Source: Verrucomicrobiota bacterium
GTDB lineage: Bacteria; Verrucomicrobiota; Verrucomicrobiia; Limisphaerales; UBA11320
DNA length: 7,317 nt
Direction: 5' to 3'
Assembly: GCA_016871475.1 (NCBI GenBank)
Contig: VHDG01000189.1
Coordinates: forward strand, 1 to 7,317
Shown piece by piece: positions 1 through 7,317 of this stretch. The first letter of the stretch is position 1. Every line of letters starts with the position of its first letter. A model generated the notes under the pieces. The model was not told where the DNA came from and did no database searches. It saw only the letters and a program-made list of their open reading frames with translations. The translations under genes and the position numbers were made by a program.

Positions 1-272
1 GAAACCTGCCCGCCTGCGCGCGCACGGGAATGATGTATCTGTCGGACGGAGTGATTTCAGACACGCTTCCCGGTTCACCTGCTGATCAGGCCGGGATTCG
101 GATTGGGGACCGGCTCTTGTCTGTGAATGGTGATCTTCTGGGAACTCGACGATCCATCCGCGAGATCAGCCCGTTCTCAGGCCTACCGGGCACGAGGGTG
201 AAAGTGGAGGTTCAAACCGGATCACAACCTCCCCGCACCTGCACCATCACCCTGCGGGATCTGATCCAGTGA
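1..272 (+). CDS. C-terminal part of a PDZ-domain protein (5' end outside window)
   Basis: The reading frame is open from the left edge (codons beginning at position 3) to a TGA at 270-272, so the ATGs at 30 and 33 are probably internal Met codons and the true start lies upstream. The visible 89 or so residues form most of a PDZ domain: a VISDTLPGSPADQAGI stretch followed by GDRLLSVNG, the usual helix and strand signature, then a terminal beta-strand pair (GTRVKVEV and TCTITLRDLI). The protein ends directly after the PDZ domain. PDZ domains at the C-terminus bind peptide ends or regulate attached proteases. From memory, the ending LRDLI after a PDZ domain is common in bacterial retropepsin-like aspartyl protease/PDZ proteins, but no catalytic domain is in the window, so a serine protease or other PDZ protein is equally possible. 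The gene is convergent with the membrane-protein gene at 522-965. Confidence 0.8.
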   Translation, partial: NLPACARTGMMYLSDGVISDTLPGSPADQAGIRIGDRLLSVNGDLLGTRRSIREISPFSGLPGTRVKVEVQTGSQPPRTCTITLRDLIQ

Positions 273-521
273 TGGTCGACTCCGGAAAGCCCATTGGCGT
301 AACGCACACTTCGCACGAATGACGATCGAGCCGGCTATGAAACTCGAGCGGAGTGTCAGAAGCGATTTCCTCCTGCTACCGCCGCGTTCCAAGAAACCAC
401 ACTATAGCCACAGACAACACATCGAACCTTGGACACCGTTCCTTCCTGTTTTCGACGGCGAATTCGATCACGTGTTAACACCGTTTACCGTTCCTGTGTC
501 CTGAGCCATTGAAAAGTTTGC

Positions 522-965
522 TTACCTCTGACTGGCTGTCCTGTGTTCCTGGAGTTGACGGATCGCATACATGATGGAGATCGAGAAAAGGTTCAGGCCT
601 GCTACCCAGAAAAGAGCGGCCCCGGAGTCGGGAGTCGGGTCGAATTCAAGGAGAACAAAGCTTCGAACAAGCCCGTAGAGCATCAGAACAACGAGACCAA
701 AACACCACACCCTAACCGCAGGATGGAACCTTGACGGTGACGCAAGAGACTTCCCCTGATCAGGTAAATTGTCCCCAAATGCGCGAATGACGAAACCAAC
801 CGCTGCGCAGTAGAGTGCGCCAAGGATGCAGGTAACTGAGAGTAGCTGAGAGAAACCTGGGACTTCAACGCGCATGACGGTCGCGTGTACCGATAAAGCC
901 ATAAGCAGAACGATGGTGGTCAAACCCGTGATAACTGCATGGATCAGCAGGAACACTTTCATCAT
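522..965 (-). CDS. Small four-helix integral membrane protein, function unknown
   Basis: This encodes 147 residues starting MMKVFLLIHAV; either of the two adjacent ATGs (965 or 962) could be used. I do not recognise the family. Four hydrophobic stretches fit membrane helices at about residues 4-25, 39-62, 84-106 and 116-135. They are separated by a polar loop at 64-83 (rich in Asp, Lys, Ser, Pro) and a short acidic loop at 108-115. The C-terminal tail is polar (RQLQEHRTASQR). No cofactor, metal or catalytic motif is evident. No strong Shine-Dalgarno is present; the nearest purine run is a GAG about 12 bases upstream. The gene lies 169 bases downstream of the large esterase gene on the same strand; this gap and the lack of an obvious terminator leave cotranscription open. 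The regular hydrophobic pattern makes it far more credible than the overlapping open frames on either strand. Confidence 0.8.
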   Translation of the reverse strand: MMKVFLLIHAVITGLTTIVLLMALSVHATVMRVEVPGFSQLLSVTCILGALYCAAVGFVIRAFGDNLPDQGKSLASPSRFHPAVRVWCFGLVVLMLYGLVRSFVLLEFDPTPDSGAALFWVAGLNLFSISIMYAIRQLQEHRTASQR

Positions 966-1134
966 TTTGTTCGATCAGCTCGAGAACTGTTAACGGTGTT
1001 GGAGACGGAGAACTTAACTCCACCATGGACATGGACGTCCGCATAGGGGACCCATTGGATGTTTCCACCGCACTTCACCTTACTTCTAATGGGAACGGCT
1101 CCTGCAGCGGACTGCATGCAGCAGCTCGTAACGC

Positions 1135-3984
1135 TCACTTTGGCCAGCGAAGGTGCTTGTGGAGGAAATCATAGGTGCCCTTGCCGTTGATTGTGTGCGG
1201 GCCCACGAAGGTTTCCATCTCGCAACGGTCTCCGATCCGCAGCCTGGCTGAATACAGGAAGTTCACCTTGGCGAATTCCCACGCCACGGTTTCATCGGGA
1301 GCCACGCCATCGAAATGGCCGCGTTCCACCATGAAAGGCCTCGGGGCTATCAGCGCCGCCATCTCGGCGTAGTTGAACGTGCTCCCAAGGTCGAACTCAA
1401 AGATCTCGTATTCCCCGCCCCAGACGTAGCTGTACCGACCGGCCGTACCCGCGGTGGCCGCGTTCTTCCCCACCCACTCGTTGAAGTCTGCCGAGCAAAT
1501 CGAGAGCACATAGTCCGGAACCAGCGGAGGAATCCGCATCGCTGATTTGCCGCCGTAGCTCAGGCCGTAGAAGCCGATTCGCTGAGGATCCACGCCCGGC
1601 AGCGTCTTGAGCCAGTTCACGATCTGCTGATGCTGTGGAACGATGGTTGAGAACAGCGTCTTCTTGAGAGGATTGCTCTTCCGCTGGAGGGTGCGGAAGC
1701 GGTCCTGAAAGATGTAGAGGTTCTGAGGCGAAAAGGTGATGAATCCGCGCTCCGCAAGCCTGGCGGCGAAGTCGTGGTAGAACTCGCTGTCGCCGGTGAC
1801 GATATCCTGAGGACGTCCCTCCAGCCCATGCTGACATACCACCACGGGACGCTTCTCGCCCGGTTTCAAGTCACGCGGCAGCAGCAGAATTCCGTACGCG
1901 ATCACGTCCGGGAACACATCCAACACCACCTCATACCCCACCCATTTCTCCTCATCATAAGCCTTGCGGCTGCGGGCATCCGGGGGCAGGAGCGGATGGG
2001 CGAATCGACCGATGACCTCCTCGGCGAAGTACTCCCGATACCACTCCGTGCTCTTGGAATAGGCATCAAGCGAGCTGGTATCGAGCTTCTTCATGAACTC
2101 GCGTCTGACCTCGGGGCTGTTCATGAGAAGCCGCTGGGAATGAGCGTCGATTTCGGTCAGCTGCCGGAGCTGCCGGGCTGCTGCGTCCACAGGGGCGCTG
2201 CGTGGTTGGGGCGGGGCTCCCAACGCAGCCAGGCTTGCACCCGGGGCCGCCGACTTCAGGAATGCACTCAGCGCAGGTTCGCTTCCGAACGGTCCCGAGC
2301 CATCACCGCTCACCACCAGTTCGATGGGCGTAGCCGCCTGCAACCCCCGCACCAGTGCCCGGGCCCTCGCCACTTCCTGCGTCACGTTGTCCAGCGGCGG
2401 CGTCCGAAGCCGCCCCGGAGCACCACCATCCTGGTAGGTCATGGTGAGCTGGGGCGTCCGGGCGGCTTCGATCACGAGCCCGCGGGGAGCAACCAAGCTC
2501 GCCAGCTCGGCGTCTCCGAATTGTTCCAGCAGTCCGTGAACGTTTCGGTCGATCGGCTCCTCCCACAATTGAGTGCGGTCCTCGAAGTAGCCGCTGACGC
2601 CCACGACATCGATGCGCGGGTCGAGTGCGCCCGAGTACAAGGCGAGCAAGCCGCCCTCACCCCATCCGACGACACCGATCTTCCGATGCCCGCCCGCCCC
2701 GGGGCCGCTTTGGCGATACCAATCCACGGCGGCCAGCACCTTCTGCACTTCGTATCCGATGAGGTGCCGGCCTAGTTCGAAGGCTGCGTGGTAGAGAAAC
2801 TGCCGGGCACTGATCCGGGTGCGGCCGAGGTGGGGTCCGCGGCTGCGATCGATGACCGTCGGTACGACGACACGACAGCCACTCTCAGCCAGGCGCCGGG
2901 CATATTGAGATTCCACCGGCACACCGCTGACCAGTCCGCAGAGTTGCTCCGGCGTCTGGCTGGCGTCCGGGATGGCGATCATATCGGCGAGCGGAGTTCG
3001 TCCTGTGGGGATGAGGAGCAGCCCTTCGCCATGGACCGAGCCGAAGGCGGGCCAGCGAACCCTGTGGATTTCATAGCCGGATCCCTGACCGGTCAGCGCG
3101 GGTTGATCCACAGTGGCCACCAGCTCCATGGAGGAGGTTGCCACCCGCTTGTCACGGACGCCGAGGATGAACGAGAGCCGGTCGCGGTTGGTTTGGATCG
3201 ATCGATTGTAGGCCTCCGGGGAGGTGAAATCGCGATTCCAGAACTGCGGGCGTCGTTCGACGGAGCGTGCGGTCTCGTGGAGCAGGAAACGGTCGACTCC
3301 GGCCACGAGGTTGGAGGTGATGTCGCCCGTCAGAGTCAGCGGACGTGTCCCGGTCAGTGGGCTCGCATCAATCGGTTGTCCAAATCGTGATCCGGCTCGC
3401 GCGATGAACGACTCTGCGAGTTGTGTGCGGGCTGCGCGGTCCAGGGCCGGAGGCCATTGCGCCAGGCCCGCTTCGTCGCCGCGGAAAAACTCCCACACAC
3501 CCGCCAGGTTCATGGAGCCCTGGTTGCAGGTGAGCTTCACGGGTCCGGAGCTGATTCCACCCGCGCCGCCACCATCCCAGACCCGGACCGCCAGAAGGTT
3601 CCAATCCCCGCTGCGAACGTGGTCGGCGGGAATCGTATAGCGCCTTGCGTCGCCGGAAGCTGTGCGAAAGGGCTGAATCGAGCCACTGGCCCCGATCTTC
3701 GCCCCGTTAAAAAATGTTTCGTCACAGTCATCGATCCGCCCCAGGTCGAGCGTGAGACTCTCTCCGGTCCAGTTCGACGGCACGCGGACGAAGCATCGGT
3801 ACCAGGCGAAGCCGTCATGGGCGTCCACGATCCCGCCTAACCTGCTTTCCCAGAAACCCGGGACACGAAGCGGTTGCCAGGAATGGCTGTCCGCTGCCGG
3901 GGACTTGGCGGCGAGCAGCGTCAGGAGGCAGAGGATGAGAGGGTTGAAGCGCGACGTGGTGGGGAGTGGTTGGGCCGGATTCAT
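1135..3984 (-). CDS. Secreted jelly-roll / tandem alpha-beta hydrolase protein (dienelactone hydrolase or acetyl-xylan-esterase-like)
   Basis: The frame is open up to an ATG at 4101, but I choose the ATG at 3984. It gives a clean signal peptide (core FNPLILCLLTLLAA, likely cleavage after Ala31), whereas the extra 39 residues are low-complexity and unlike an export signal. The product is 949 residues. Residues about 36-151 form a galactose-binding-like jelly roll, with GFAWYRCFVRVP, a DETFFNG loop and LLAVRVWDGG, as seen in glycoside hydrolases and sialate O-acetylesterases. Residues about 316-580 form a first alpha/beta-hydrolase module whose nucleophile elbow reads GWGEGG, with Glu443 in place of Ser. 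Residues about 680-949 form a second module with oxyanion-region CQHGLEG, elbow GLSYGG (Ser809, codon 1558-1560), an acid in GHFDGVAP (probably Asp892) and His930 in GPHT. The second module should hydrolyse esters outside the cytoplasm, probably on carbohydrates; the substrate is unknown. There is no Shine-Dalgarno upstream of 3984. It is divergent from the gene at 4249. Confidence 0.9.
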   Translation of the reverse strand: MNPAQPLPTTSRFNPLILCLLTLLAAKSPAADSHSWQPLRVPGFWESRLGGIVDAHDGFAWYRCFVRVPSNWTGESLTLDLGRIDDCDETFFNGAKIGASGSIQPFRTASGDARRYTIPADHVRSGDWNLLAVRVWDGGGAGGISSGPVKLTCNQGSMNLAGVWEFFRGDEAGLAQWPPALDRAARTQLAESFIARAGSRFGQPIDASPLTGTRPLTLTGDITSNLVAGVDRFLLHETARSVERRPQFWNRDFTSPEAYNRSIQTNRDRLSFILGVRDKRVATSSMELVATVDQPALTGQGSGYEIHRVRWPAFGSVHGEGLLLIPTGRTPLADMIAIPDASQTPEQLCGLVSGVPVESQYARRLAESGCRVVVPTVIDRSRGPHLGRTRISARQFLYHAAFELGRHLIGYEVQKVLAAVDWYRQSGPGAGGHRKIGVVGWGEGGLLALYSGALDPRIDVVGVSGYFEDRTQLWEEPIDRNVHGLLEQFGDAELASLVAPRGLVIEAARTPQLTMTYQDGGAPGRLRTPPLDNVTQEVARARALVRGLQAATPIELVVSGDGSGPFGSEPALSAFLKSAAPGASLAALGAPPQPRSAPVDAAARQLRQLTEIDAHSQRLLMNSPEVRREFMKKLDTSSLDAYSKSTEWYREYFAEEVIGRFAHPLLPPDARSRKAYDEEKWVGYEVVLDVFPDVIAYGILLLPRDLKPGEKRPVVVCQHGLEGRPQDIVTGDSEFYHDFAARLAERGFITFSPQNLYIFQDRFRTLQRKSNPLKKTLFSTIVPQHQQIVNWLKTLPGVDPQRIGFYGLSYGGKSAMRIPPLVPDYVLSICSADFNEWVGKNAATAGTAGRYSYVWGGEYEIFEFDLGSTFNYAEMAALIAPRPFMVERGHFDGVAPDETVAWEFAKVNFLYSARLRIGDRCEMETFVGPHTINGKGTYDFLHKHLRWPK

Positions 3985-4248
3985 GAAATGGTGTTGAGAT
4001 GTGGATTGAGGTCGTGCTGGCATCGGGGGCGATCCTGTCGGACCAGTGGACGCAAGACAAGCGTAGTTGATTGCGCCAGACGTGCCCGAGTGGGATGCCA
4101 CAGGAAGTCAAACCTGGCGGGGCCGGATCCTCCCGCCGCTTCCTCCGGAATCGTGGCGACGGTCGACCGGCGCCTCTCAGGCCTGCCAATGCCTATCGAA
4201 TTTGCTGTTGCGTCAACCGGCATGGACGAGTCGTATGCGTGACTACGC
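3985..4248. promoter_or_regulatory. Divergent intergenic region presumed to carry both promoters
   Basis: These 264 bases separate the start of the secreted hydrolase (minus strand) from the start of the ConA-like gene (plus strand), so promoters for both must lie here or in the coding ends. I looked for sigma-70-type boxes. TTGACG (minus strand, 4211-4216) and TTGACT (minus strand, near 4107) resemble -35 elements, but neither has a good -10 at 16-18 bases. No operator-like palindrome or riboswitch fold is obvious. Neither gene start has a Shine-Dalgarno sequence. The role is inferred from gene orientation only. Confidence 0.4.
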
Positions 4249-5199
4249 ATGACCCCCAGCCTGTTCCACTGCCCGCGTCCCGTCCTGCTTCTGCTCCCGG
4301 CGCTCCTTTGTGCTGCGCCAGAGATGCGCGGGGCGGATGTGCCCACCCCAAAAAACCTCGCCATCCGGAAACTCCTCCCCTAGGGAGCAGGACTGGCCGC
4401 CGGCTTCCCGGGCGATGCCGGCATCGGAGCCAGTCCGGAGGTCATCTTTGCAGATGATTTCGAATCGGAGGGGATCGGAAAGGGTTGGGACGAGGCGGAT
4501 ACAAAAAAGCCGGGAGTGCTCTCGCTGGTGGATCCGGGGGCGGACAGCGGGCTGGGACGGCGATGCCTGCGTGTTGAAGCACATCTGGGAAGGGACACGG
4601 GAGGCGGGTTGACCCGCTGGTTCGACTCGTCCGATACCTTGTTCATCCGGTTCCTCACGCGTTTCGCTGCGGATTGCGACTACGTGCATCACTTTGTCAC
4701 GCTGCGTGCGAACACCTCGATGAAGGGTGGCGGACGCTGGAGCGGGTTCGGAGGGGCGGGTTTGAAGCCGGAAGGTAACGAACGGTTTTCCACAGCGGTG
4801 GAGCCGTGGGGCGACTGGGGAAGGAATCCCCCGCCGGGGCGATGGAACTTCTACAGCTACTGGCACGAGATGACGGCATCGCGTGACGGGAAGTACTGGG
4901 GCAATTCGTTCCCGGTTCCTGAGGCGCCCGCGATCCCCCGGGACCGGTGGATCACAGTGGAGTTCATGCTCAAGCACAACACTCCGGGTGAGCGGGATGG
5001 TGAACAGGCTTTCTGGATCGATGGCCGGCTTCAGGGCCATTGGACGGGCATCAACTGGCGGAAGACGCCGGGATTGAAGGCCAATGCACTCACACTCGAG
5101 TCCTACGTGACGGACCGGTGGACGAAGAACCCGACCAACGTTGTGTTTTTCGACAATGTGGTGGTGGCCAGACGATACGTGGGTCCGGTGGCGAAATGA
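4249..5199 (+). pseudogene. Secreted concanavalin-A-like (LamG/polysaccharide-lyase-like) protein, frame interrupted by an in-frame TAG
   Basis: An ATG at 4249, just after an in-frame TGA at 4240, opens a frame with a typical export signal (core PVLLLLPALLCAA). Codon 45 is TAG (4381-4383). The same frame then stays open for 271 sense codons to a TGA at 5197-5199, so the intact gene would encode about 316 residues. The downstream part is clearly protein-like: FPGDAGI and VIFADDFE (about 54-72), VEPWGDWGRNPPPGRW (184-199), NFYSYWHEM (200-208), DGKYWGN (213-219), RDGEQAFWIDGR (249-260), and a closing strand FFDNVVVARRYVGP. From memory these match a family of secreted beta-sandwich proteins of unknown function common in Planctomycetes and Verrucomicrobia; a carbohydrate-binding or lyase role is a guess. 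An automatic caller may start at the GTG at 4516, which would discard the conserved FADDFE strand and the signal peptide. The gene could be a fresh pseudogene, a sequencing error, or amber readthrough. Confidence 0.75.
4381..4383 (+). other. In-frame amber (TAG) codon inside the ConA-like gene
   Basis: The TAG is in phase with both the signal peptide starting at 4249 and the conserved domain ending at 5199. It lies in the linker between them (NLAIRKLLP before, GAGLAAGFPGDAGI after). A single C-to-T change from CAG (Gln) would create it. The nearest in-frame near-start codons downstream are CTG at 4393 and GTG at 4516, neither with a ribosome binding site. Confidence 0.85.
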
Positions 5200-5386
5200 A
5201 ACCGCCGCAAATAGTGGGACACTTTCAGAGCCCTCGCGGCGCACGACTCCGCTGGGAGCGCTGGCGGCCCGGCATGATGGCAAGCGACCTGGCCGTGGAC
5301 CTCCACTAGGCTGGCATTGAGCCGGACGCGCTGCAGAAAGCCCATAGTCCTTGCCGCGATGCCTGGGAACGGTCAGGGTCCGACCC
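5200..5386. other. Intergenic gap, GC-rich, no gene found
   Basis: These 187 bases lie between the ConA-like gene and the M13 peptidase gene. The frame of the peptidase has a TAG at 5345-5347, so its start cannot lie far upstream. No terminator with a T-run is visible. The GC-rich part at about 5211-5300 has no coding character in any frame and looks to me like a decayed dispersed repeat, which cannot be tested inside this window. A short inverted repeat, GGGTCCGACCC, occupies 5376-5386 directly against the peptidase ATG and overlaps the only Shine-Dalgarno-like bases (AGGG, 5375-5378). Confidence 0.4.
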
Positions 5387-7317
5387 ATGATCAATCGTTC
5401 ACCCATGGTGAACTTCACCCTCGGCTTGGGGCTGATGTTCCCGCTCGCCATCGCATCTGTCAGCCGCGCTGAAACGACACCCAAGGTGCCCCGCTTCTCC
5501 ATCGAGTTCATGGATAAATCCGTCGAGCCGTCGGTGGATTTCTACCGCTACGCCGTCGGCACATGGCAGAAGAACAATCCAGTCCCTGCGGACAAGGCGC
5601 GTTGGTCGGGTTTCGATGAGTTGACGGAGCGAAACCAGCATTTGATCCGGGCGATCCTGGAAGAAGCTGCTGCTTCCTCGGCTGCACCACGCACACCCCA
5701 GCGACTCGTCGGCTCCTTCTTCGCTTCGGCAATGAACACCAACCGGATCGAGCAGCTTGCCTTCAAACCAATCGAGCCCGATTTGAGGCGCGTGGCCGCG
5801 GTAAAGAGTGTCGAGGAGCTCATGGTTTTGCTGGCAGATCTTCAGTTGAGCGACGTGAGTGCGATGTTTGGGCAGTCCGTTTACGCAGACCTGAAGAACA
5901 GCACAGTTTACGCGTGCTACCTCAGCCAGGGCGGGTTGGGGCTGCCGGATCGGGAATACTATCTCGCGGACGGCTTTGCCAAGCAGCGTGAAGCGTATGT
6001 GAAACATGTATCGAAAATGCTCCACATGCTGGGGGACACCGAAGCCACGGCCGGAGCAGGCGCCAAAACGATTCTCGAACTGGAGACCGCGTTGGCAAAG
6101 GCAAGCAAGTCCAGGACAGACCTGCGTGATCCCAACAAGAATTACAACAAGTTGTCTACGGCAGCATTTGTTTCCAAACACCCGGCGCTCTCCCTGCAAA
6201 AGTATCTCTCAGCGATCGGCCTGGGGGAGTTGCCGGAAGTGATCGTCCGGCAACCCGAATTCTTCGACGCACTTGAAGCTCTGGTGAAGCAACGTCCGCT
6301 CGAAGACTGGAAGACCTACCTACGTTGGCACTTGGTGCGTGATGCTGCGCCGTTCCTGCACTCAGCGGCGGAACGCGAATCCTTTGCTTTCTACGGTACG
6401 GAGTTGAGTGGACAGCCTGAACAAGAGCCGCGTTGGCGGCGTGCGTCGTCGGTGATCAACGGCGCACTGGGTGAGGCGCTCGGTGAACTCTACGTGCGGA
6501 AGCATTATCCACCCGAAGCCAAGGCCCGGATGAGTGAGCTCATCGACAATCTCAAAGTGGTTTTCCGTGAGCGCTTGCAAAAACTGGACTGGATGACCGA
6601 TGCCACGCGTGTAAAGGCATTGGCCAAGTTCGACCGCTTCACCCAAAAGATTGGTCATCCTCAACAGTTCCGCGACTATTCAAGCGTGGAAGTCCGGGAT
6701 GACGACTACCTGGGCAATGCTCAACGTGCGGCAGTCTTCGAAGCCAGACGCCAGATTGCCCGCATTGGCAAGCCTGTGGACAAAACCGAGTGGGGCATGA
6801 CACCCCAAACCGTCAACGCCTATGCCAACCCGACACAGAACGAGATCGTGTTTCCTGCGGCCATCCTGCAACCACCCTTCTTCGACACAGCGATGGATGA
6901 CGCTGTGAACTATGGGGCGATCGGCTTCGTCATCGGTCATGAGATCACCCATCATTTTGACGATCAGGGGCGCAAGTTTGATGCAGAAGGCAACCTGAAC
7001 GAGTGGTGGACAGAAGAAGACGCCAAAGCCTTCGAGATTCGTGCACAGAAGCTCGTGGATCAGTATGGCGGCTACGAAGCGCTGCCCGGCGTGAAGGTCA
7101 ATGGCCGGCTCTCGCTCGGTGAGAACATCGGAGACCTTGGTGGCGTGAGCATCGCCTATGAAGCGCTGCAACGAGCACTGGACAAGACGCCCTCCAAGCG
7201 GAAGCCGATCGACGGCTTCACCCCCGAACAGCGGTTCTTTTTGTCTGCGTCACAGATCTGGCGGATCAACTGGCGGGAACCGGCTTTGCGCCGCCAGATC
7301 ACGGTGGGACCGCATTC
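5387..7317 (+). CDS. M13 family (neprilysin/PepO-like) zinc metallopeptidase, 3' end outside window
   Basis: The frame from the ATG at 5387 is open to the right edge (643 whole codons). The N-terminus is a signal peptide (NFTLGLGLMFPLAIASVSRA, likely cleavage after Ala28), so the enzyme acts in the periplasm or outside. The M13 N-terminal domain spans about residues 45-440, opening with SVDFYRYAVGTW. The catalytic part has the substrate-binding NAYANPTQNEIVFPAAIL stretch from Asn477, the zinc motif HEITH (His518, Glu519, His522) and GENIGD with third ligand Glu579 and Asp583. The window ends at WREPALRRQITVGPH, where the family normally continues with a short RVNG-containing tail, so roughly 40 residues are missing. 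M13 enzymes cleave small peptides on the amino side of hydrophobic residues. The residue after NAY is Ala480, where Tyr is usual in the members I remember. A weak AGGG lies 8 bases before the ATG; the ATG at 5405 is a less likely alternative because it would remove part of the n-region. All catalytic residues visible are intact. Confidence 0.95.
   Translation, partial: MINRSPMVNFTLGLGLMFPLAIASVSRAETTPKVPRFSIEFMDKSVEPSVDFYRYAVGTWQKNNPVPADKARWSGFDELTERNQHLIRAILEEAAASSAAPRTPQRLVGSFFASAMNTNRIEQLAFKPIEPDLRRVAAVKSVEELMVLLADLQLSDVSAMFGQSVYADLKNSTVYACYLSQGGLGLPDREYYLADGFAKQREAYVKHVSKMLHMLGDTEATAGAGAKTILELETALAKASKSRTDLRDPNKNYNKLSTAAFVSKHPALSLQKYLSAIGLGELPEVIVRQPEFFDALEALVKQRPLEDWKTYLRWHLVRDAAPFLHSAAERESFAFYGTELSGQPEQEPRWRRASSVINGALGEALGELYVRKHYPPEAKARMSELIDNLKVVFRERLQKLDWMTDATRVKALAKFDRFTQKIGHPQQFRDYSSVEVRDDDYLGNAQRAAVFEARRQIARIGKPVDKTEWGMTPQTVNAYANPTQNEIVFPAAILQPPFFDTAMDDAVNYGAIGFVIGHEITHHFDDQGRKFDAEGNLNEWWTEEDAKAFEIRAQKLVDQYGGYEALPGVKVNGRLSLGENIGDLGGVSIAYEALQRALDKTPSKRKPIDGFTPEQRFFLSASQIWRINWREPALRRQITVGPH

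Noticed and set aside
319..504. Open frame of 61 residues in the gap between the PDZ and membrane-protein genes
   Set aside because: No ribosome binding site, no hydrophobic or domain pattern, and it sits in a convergent intergenic region. I see no convincing gene, terminator or repeat at 273-521.
477..998. Short inverted match AACACCGTT on both sides of the membrane-protein gene (about 477-485 and 988-998)
   Set aside because: Nine bases between two intergenic regions of this size is compatible with chance, and there is no other sign of a mobile element.
1098..1125. Possible hairpin just after the hydrolase stop codon (8-base arms, one mismatch)
   Set aside because: No T-run follows on the minus strand, the loop is 12 bases, and it contains a competing palindrome (CTGCATGCAG, 1112-1121); not a convincing intrinsic terminator.
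1774..2775. Open frame of 333 residues on the plus strand
   Set aside because: It is antisense to the two hydrolase modules, whose frame carries clear catalytic motifs. The plus-strand translation is low in recognisable structure.
4243..5511. Long open frame of 422 residues on the minus strand
   Set aside because: It is antisense to the ConA-like gene, the gap and the start of the M13 gene, is rich in Arg/Pro/Ser, has no domain or signal sequence I recognise, and is typical of shadow frames in GC-rich DNA.
5399..6199. Open frame of 266 residues on the minus strand
   Set aside because: It is antisense to the M13 N-terminal domain, which is well conserved in the plus frame; Cys/Arg-rich shadow composition.
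6680..7171. Open frame of 163 residues on the minus strand
   Set aside because: It is opposite the HEITH and GENIGD motifs of the M13 peptidase, so it is a shadow.

Overview
The window is a chromosomal, fairly GC-rich stretch (high G+C by eye, not counted) with no RNA genes, CRISPR array, mobile element or phage gene that I can see. Gene content and style suggest a free-living bacterium of the PVC group, most likely Verrucomicrobiota, with Planctomycetota or Acidobacteriota as alternatives. The reasons are several large secreted hydrolases, a giant two-module dienelactone-hydrolase-like protein with an N-terminal jelly roll, a secreted beta-sandwich protein of a type I associate with these phyla, a bacterial M13 (neprilysin-like) peptidase, and translation starts that mostly lack a Shine-Dalgarno sequence. 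This is a lineage inference from family memory, not a database result.

Layout, left to right: (1) positions 1-272, the C-terminal end of a PDZ-domain protein on the plus strand, whose start lies outside the window. (2) 522-965, minus strand, a small four-helix integral membrane protein of unknown function, convergent with the PDZ gene. (3) 1135-3984, minus strand, a 949-residue secreted protein with a jelly-roll domain and two alpha/beta-hydrolase modules; the second has a complete Ser-Asp-His triad and the first has Glu where the nucleophile should be. (4) 3985-4248, a divergent promoter region. (5) 4249-5199, plus strand, a secreted concanavalin-A-like protein whose frame is interrupted by one in-frame TAG directly after the signal-peptide region. 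(6) 5387-7317, plus strand, an M13 metallopeptidase running off the right edge. No gene-free stretch exceeds 300 bases.

Three neighbouring products (esterase-like protein, ConA-like protein, M13 peptidase) carry export signals, so this is a locus for extracytoplasmic degradation. The divergent esterase and ConA-like genes could act together on an acylated polysaccharide, but nothing in the sequence proves a shared substrate. I did not find a convincing new multi-gene system. The observations most worth a second look are the isolated amber codon at 4381-4383 and the Ser-to-Glu change in the first hydrolase module.
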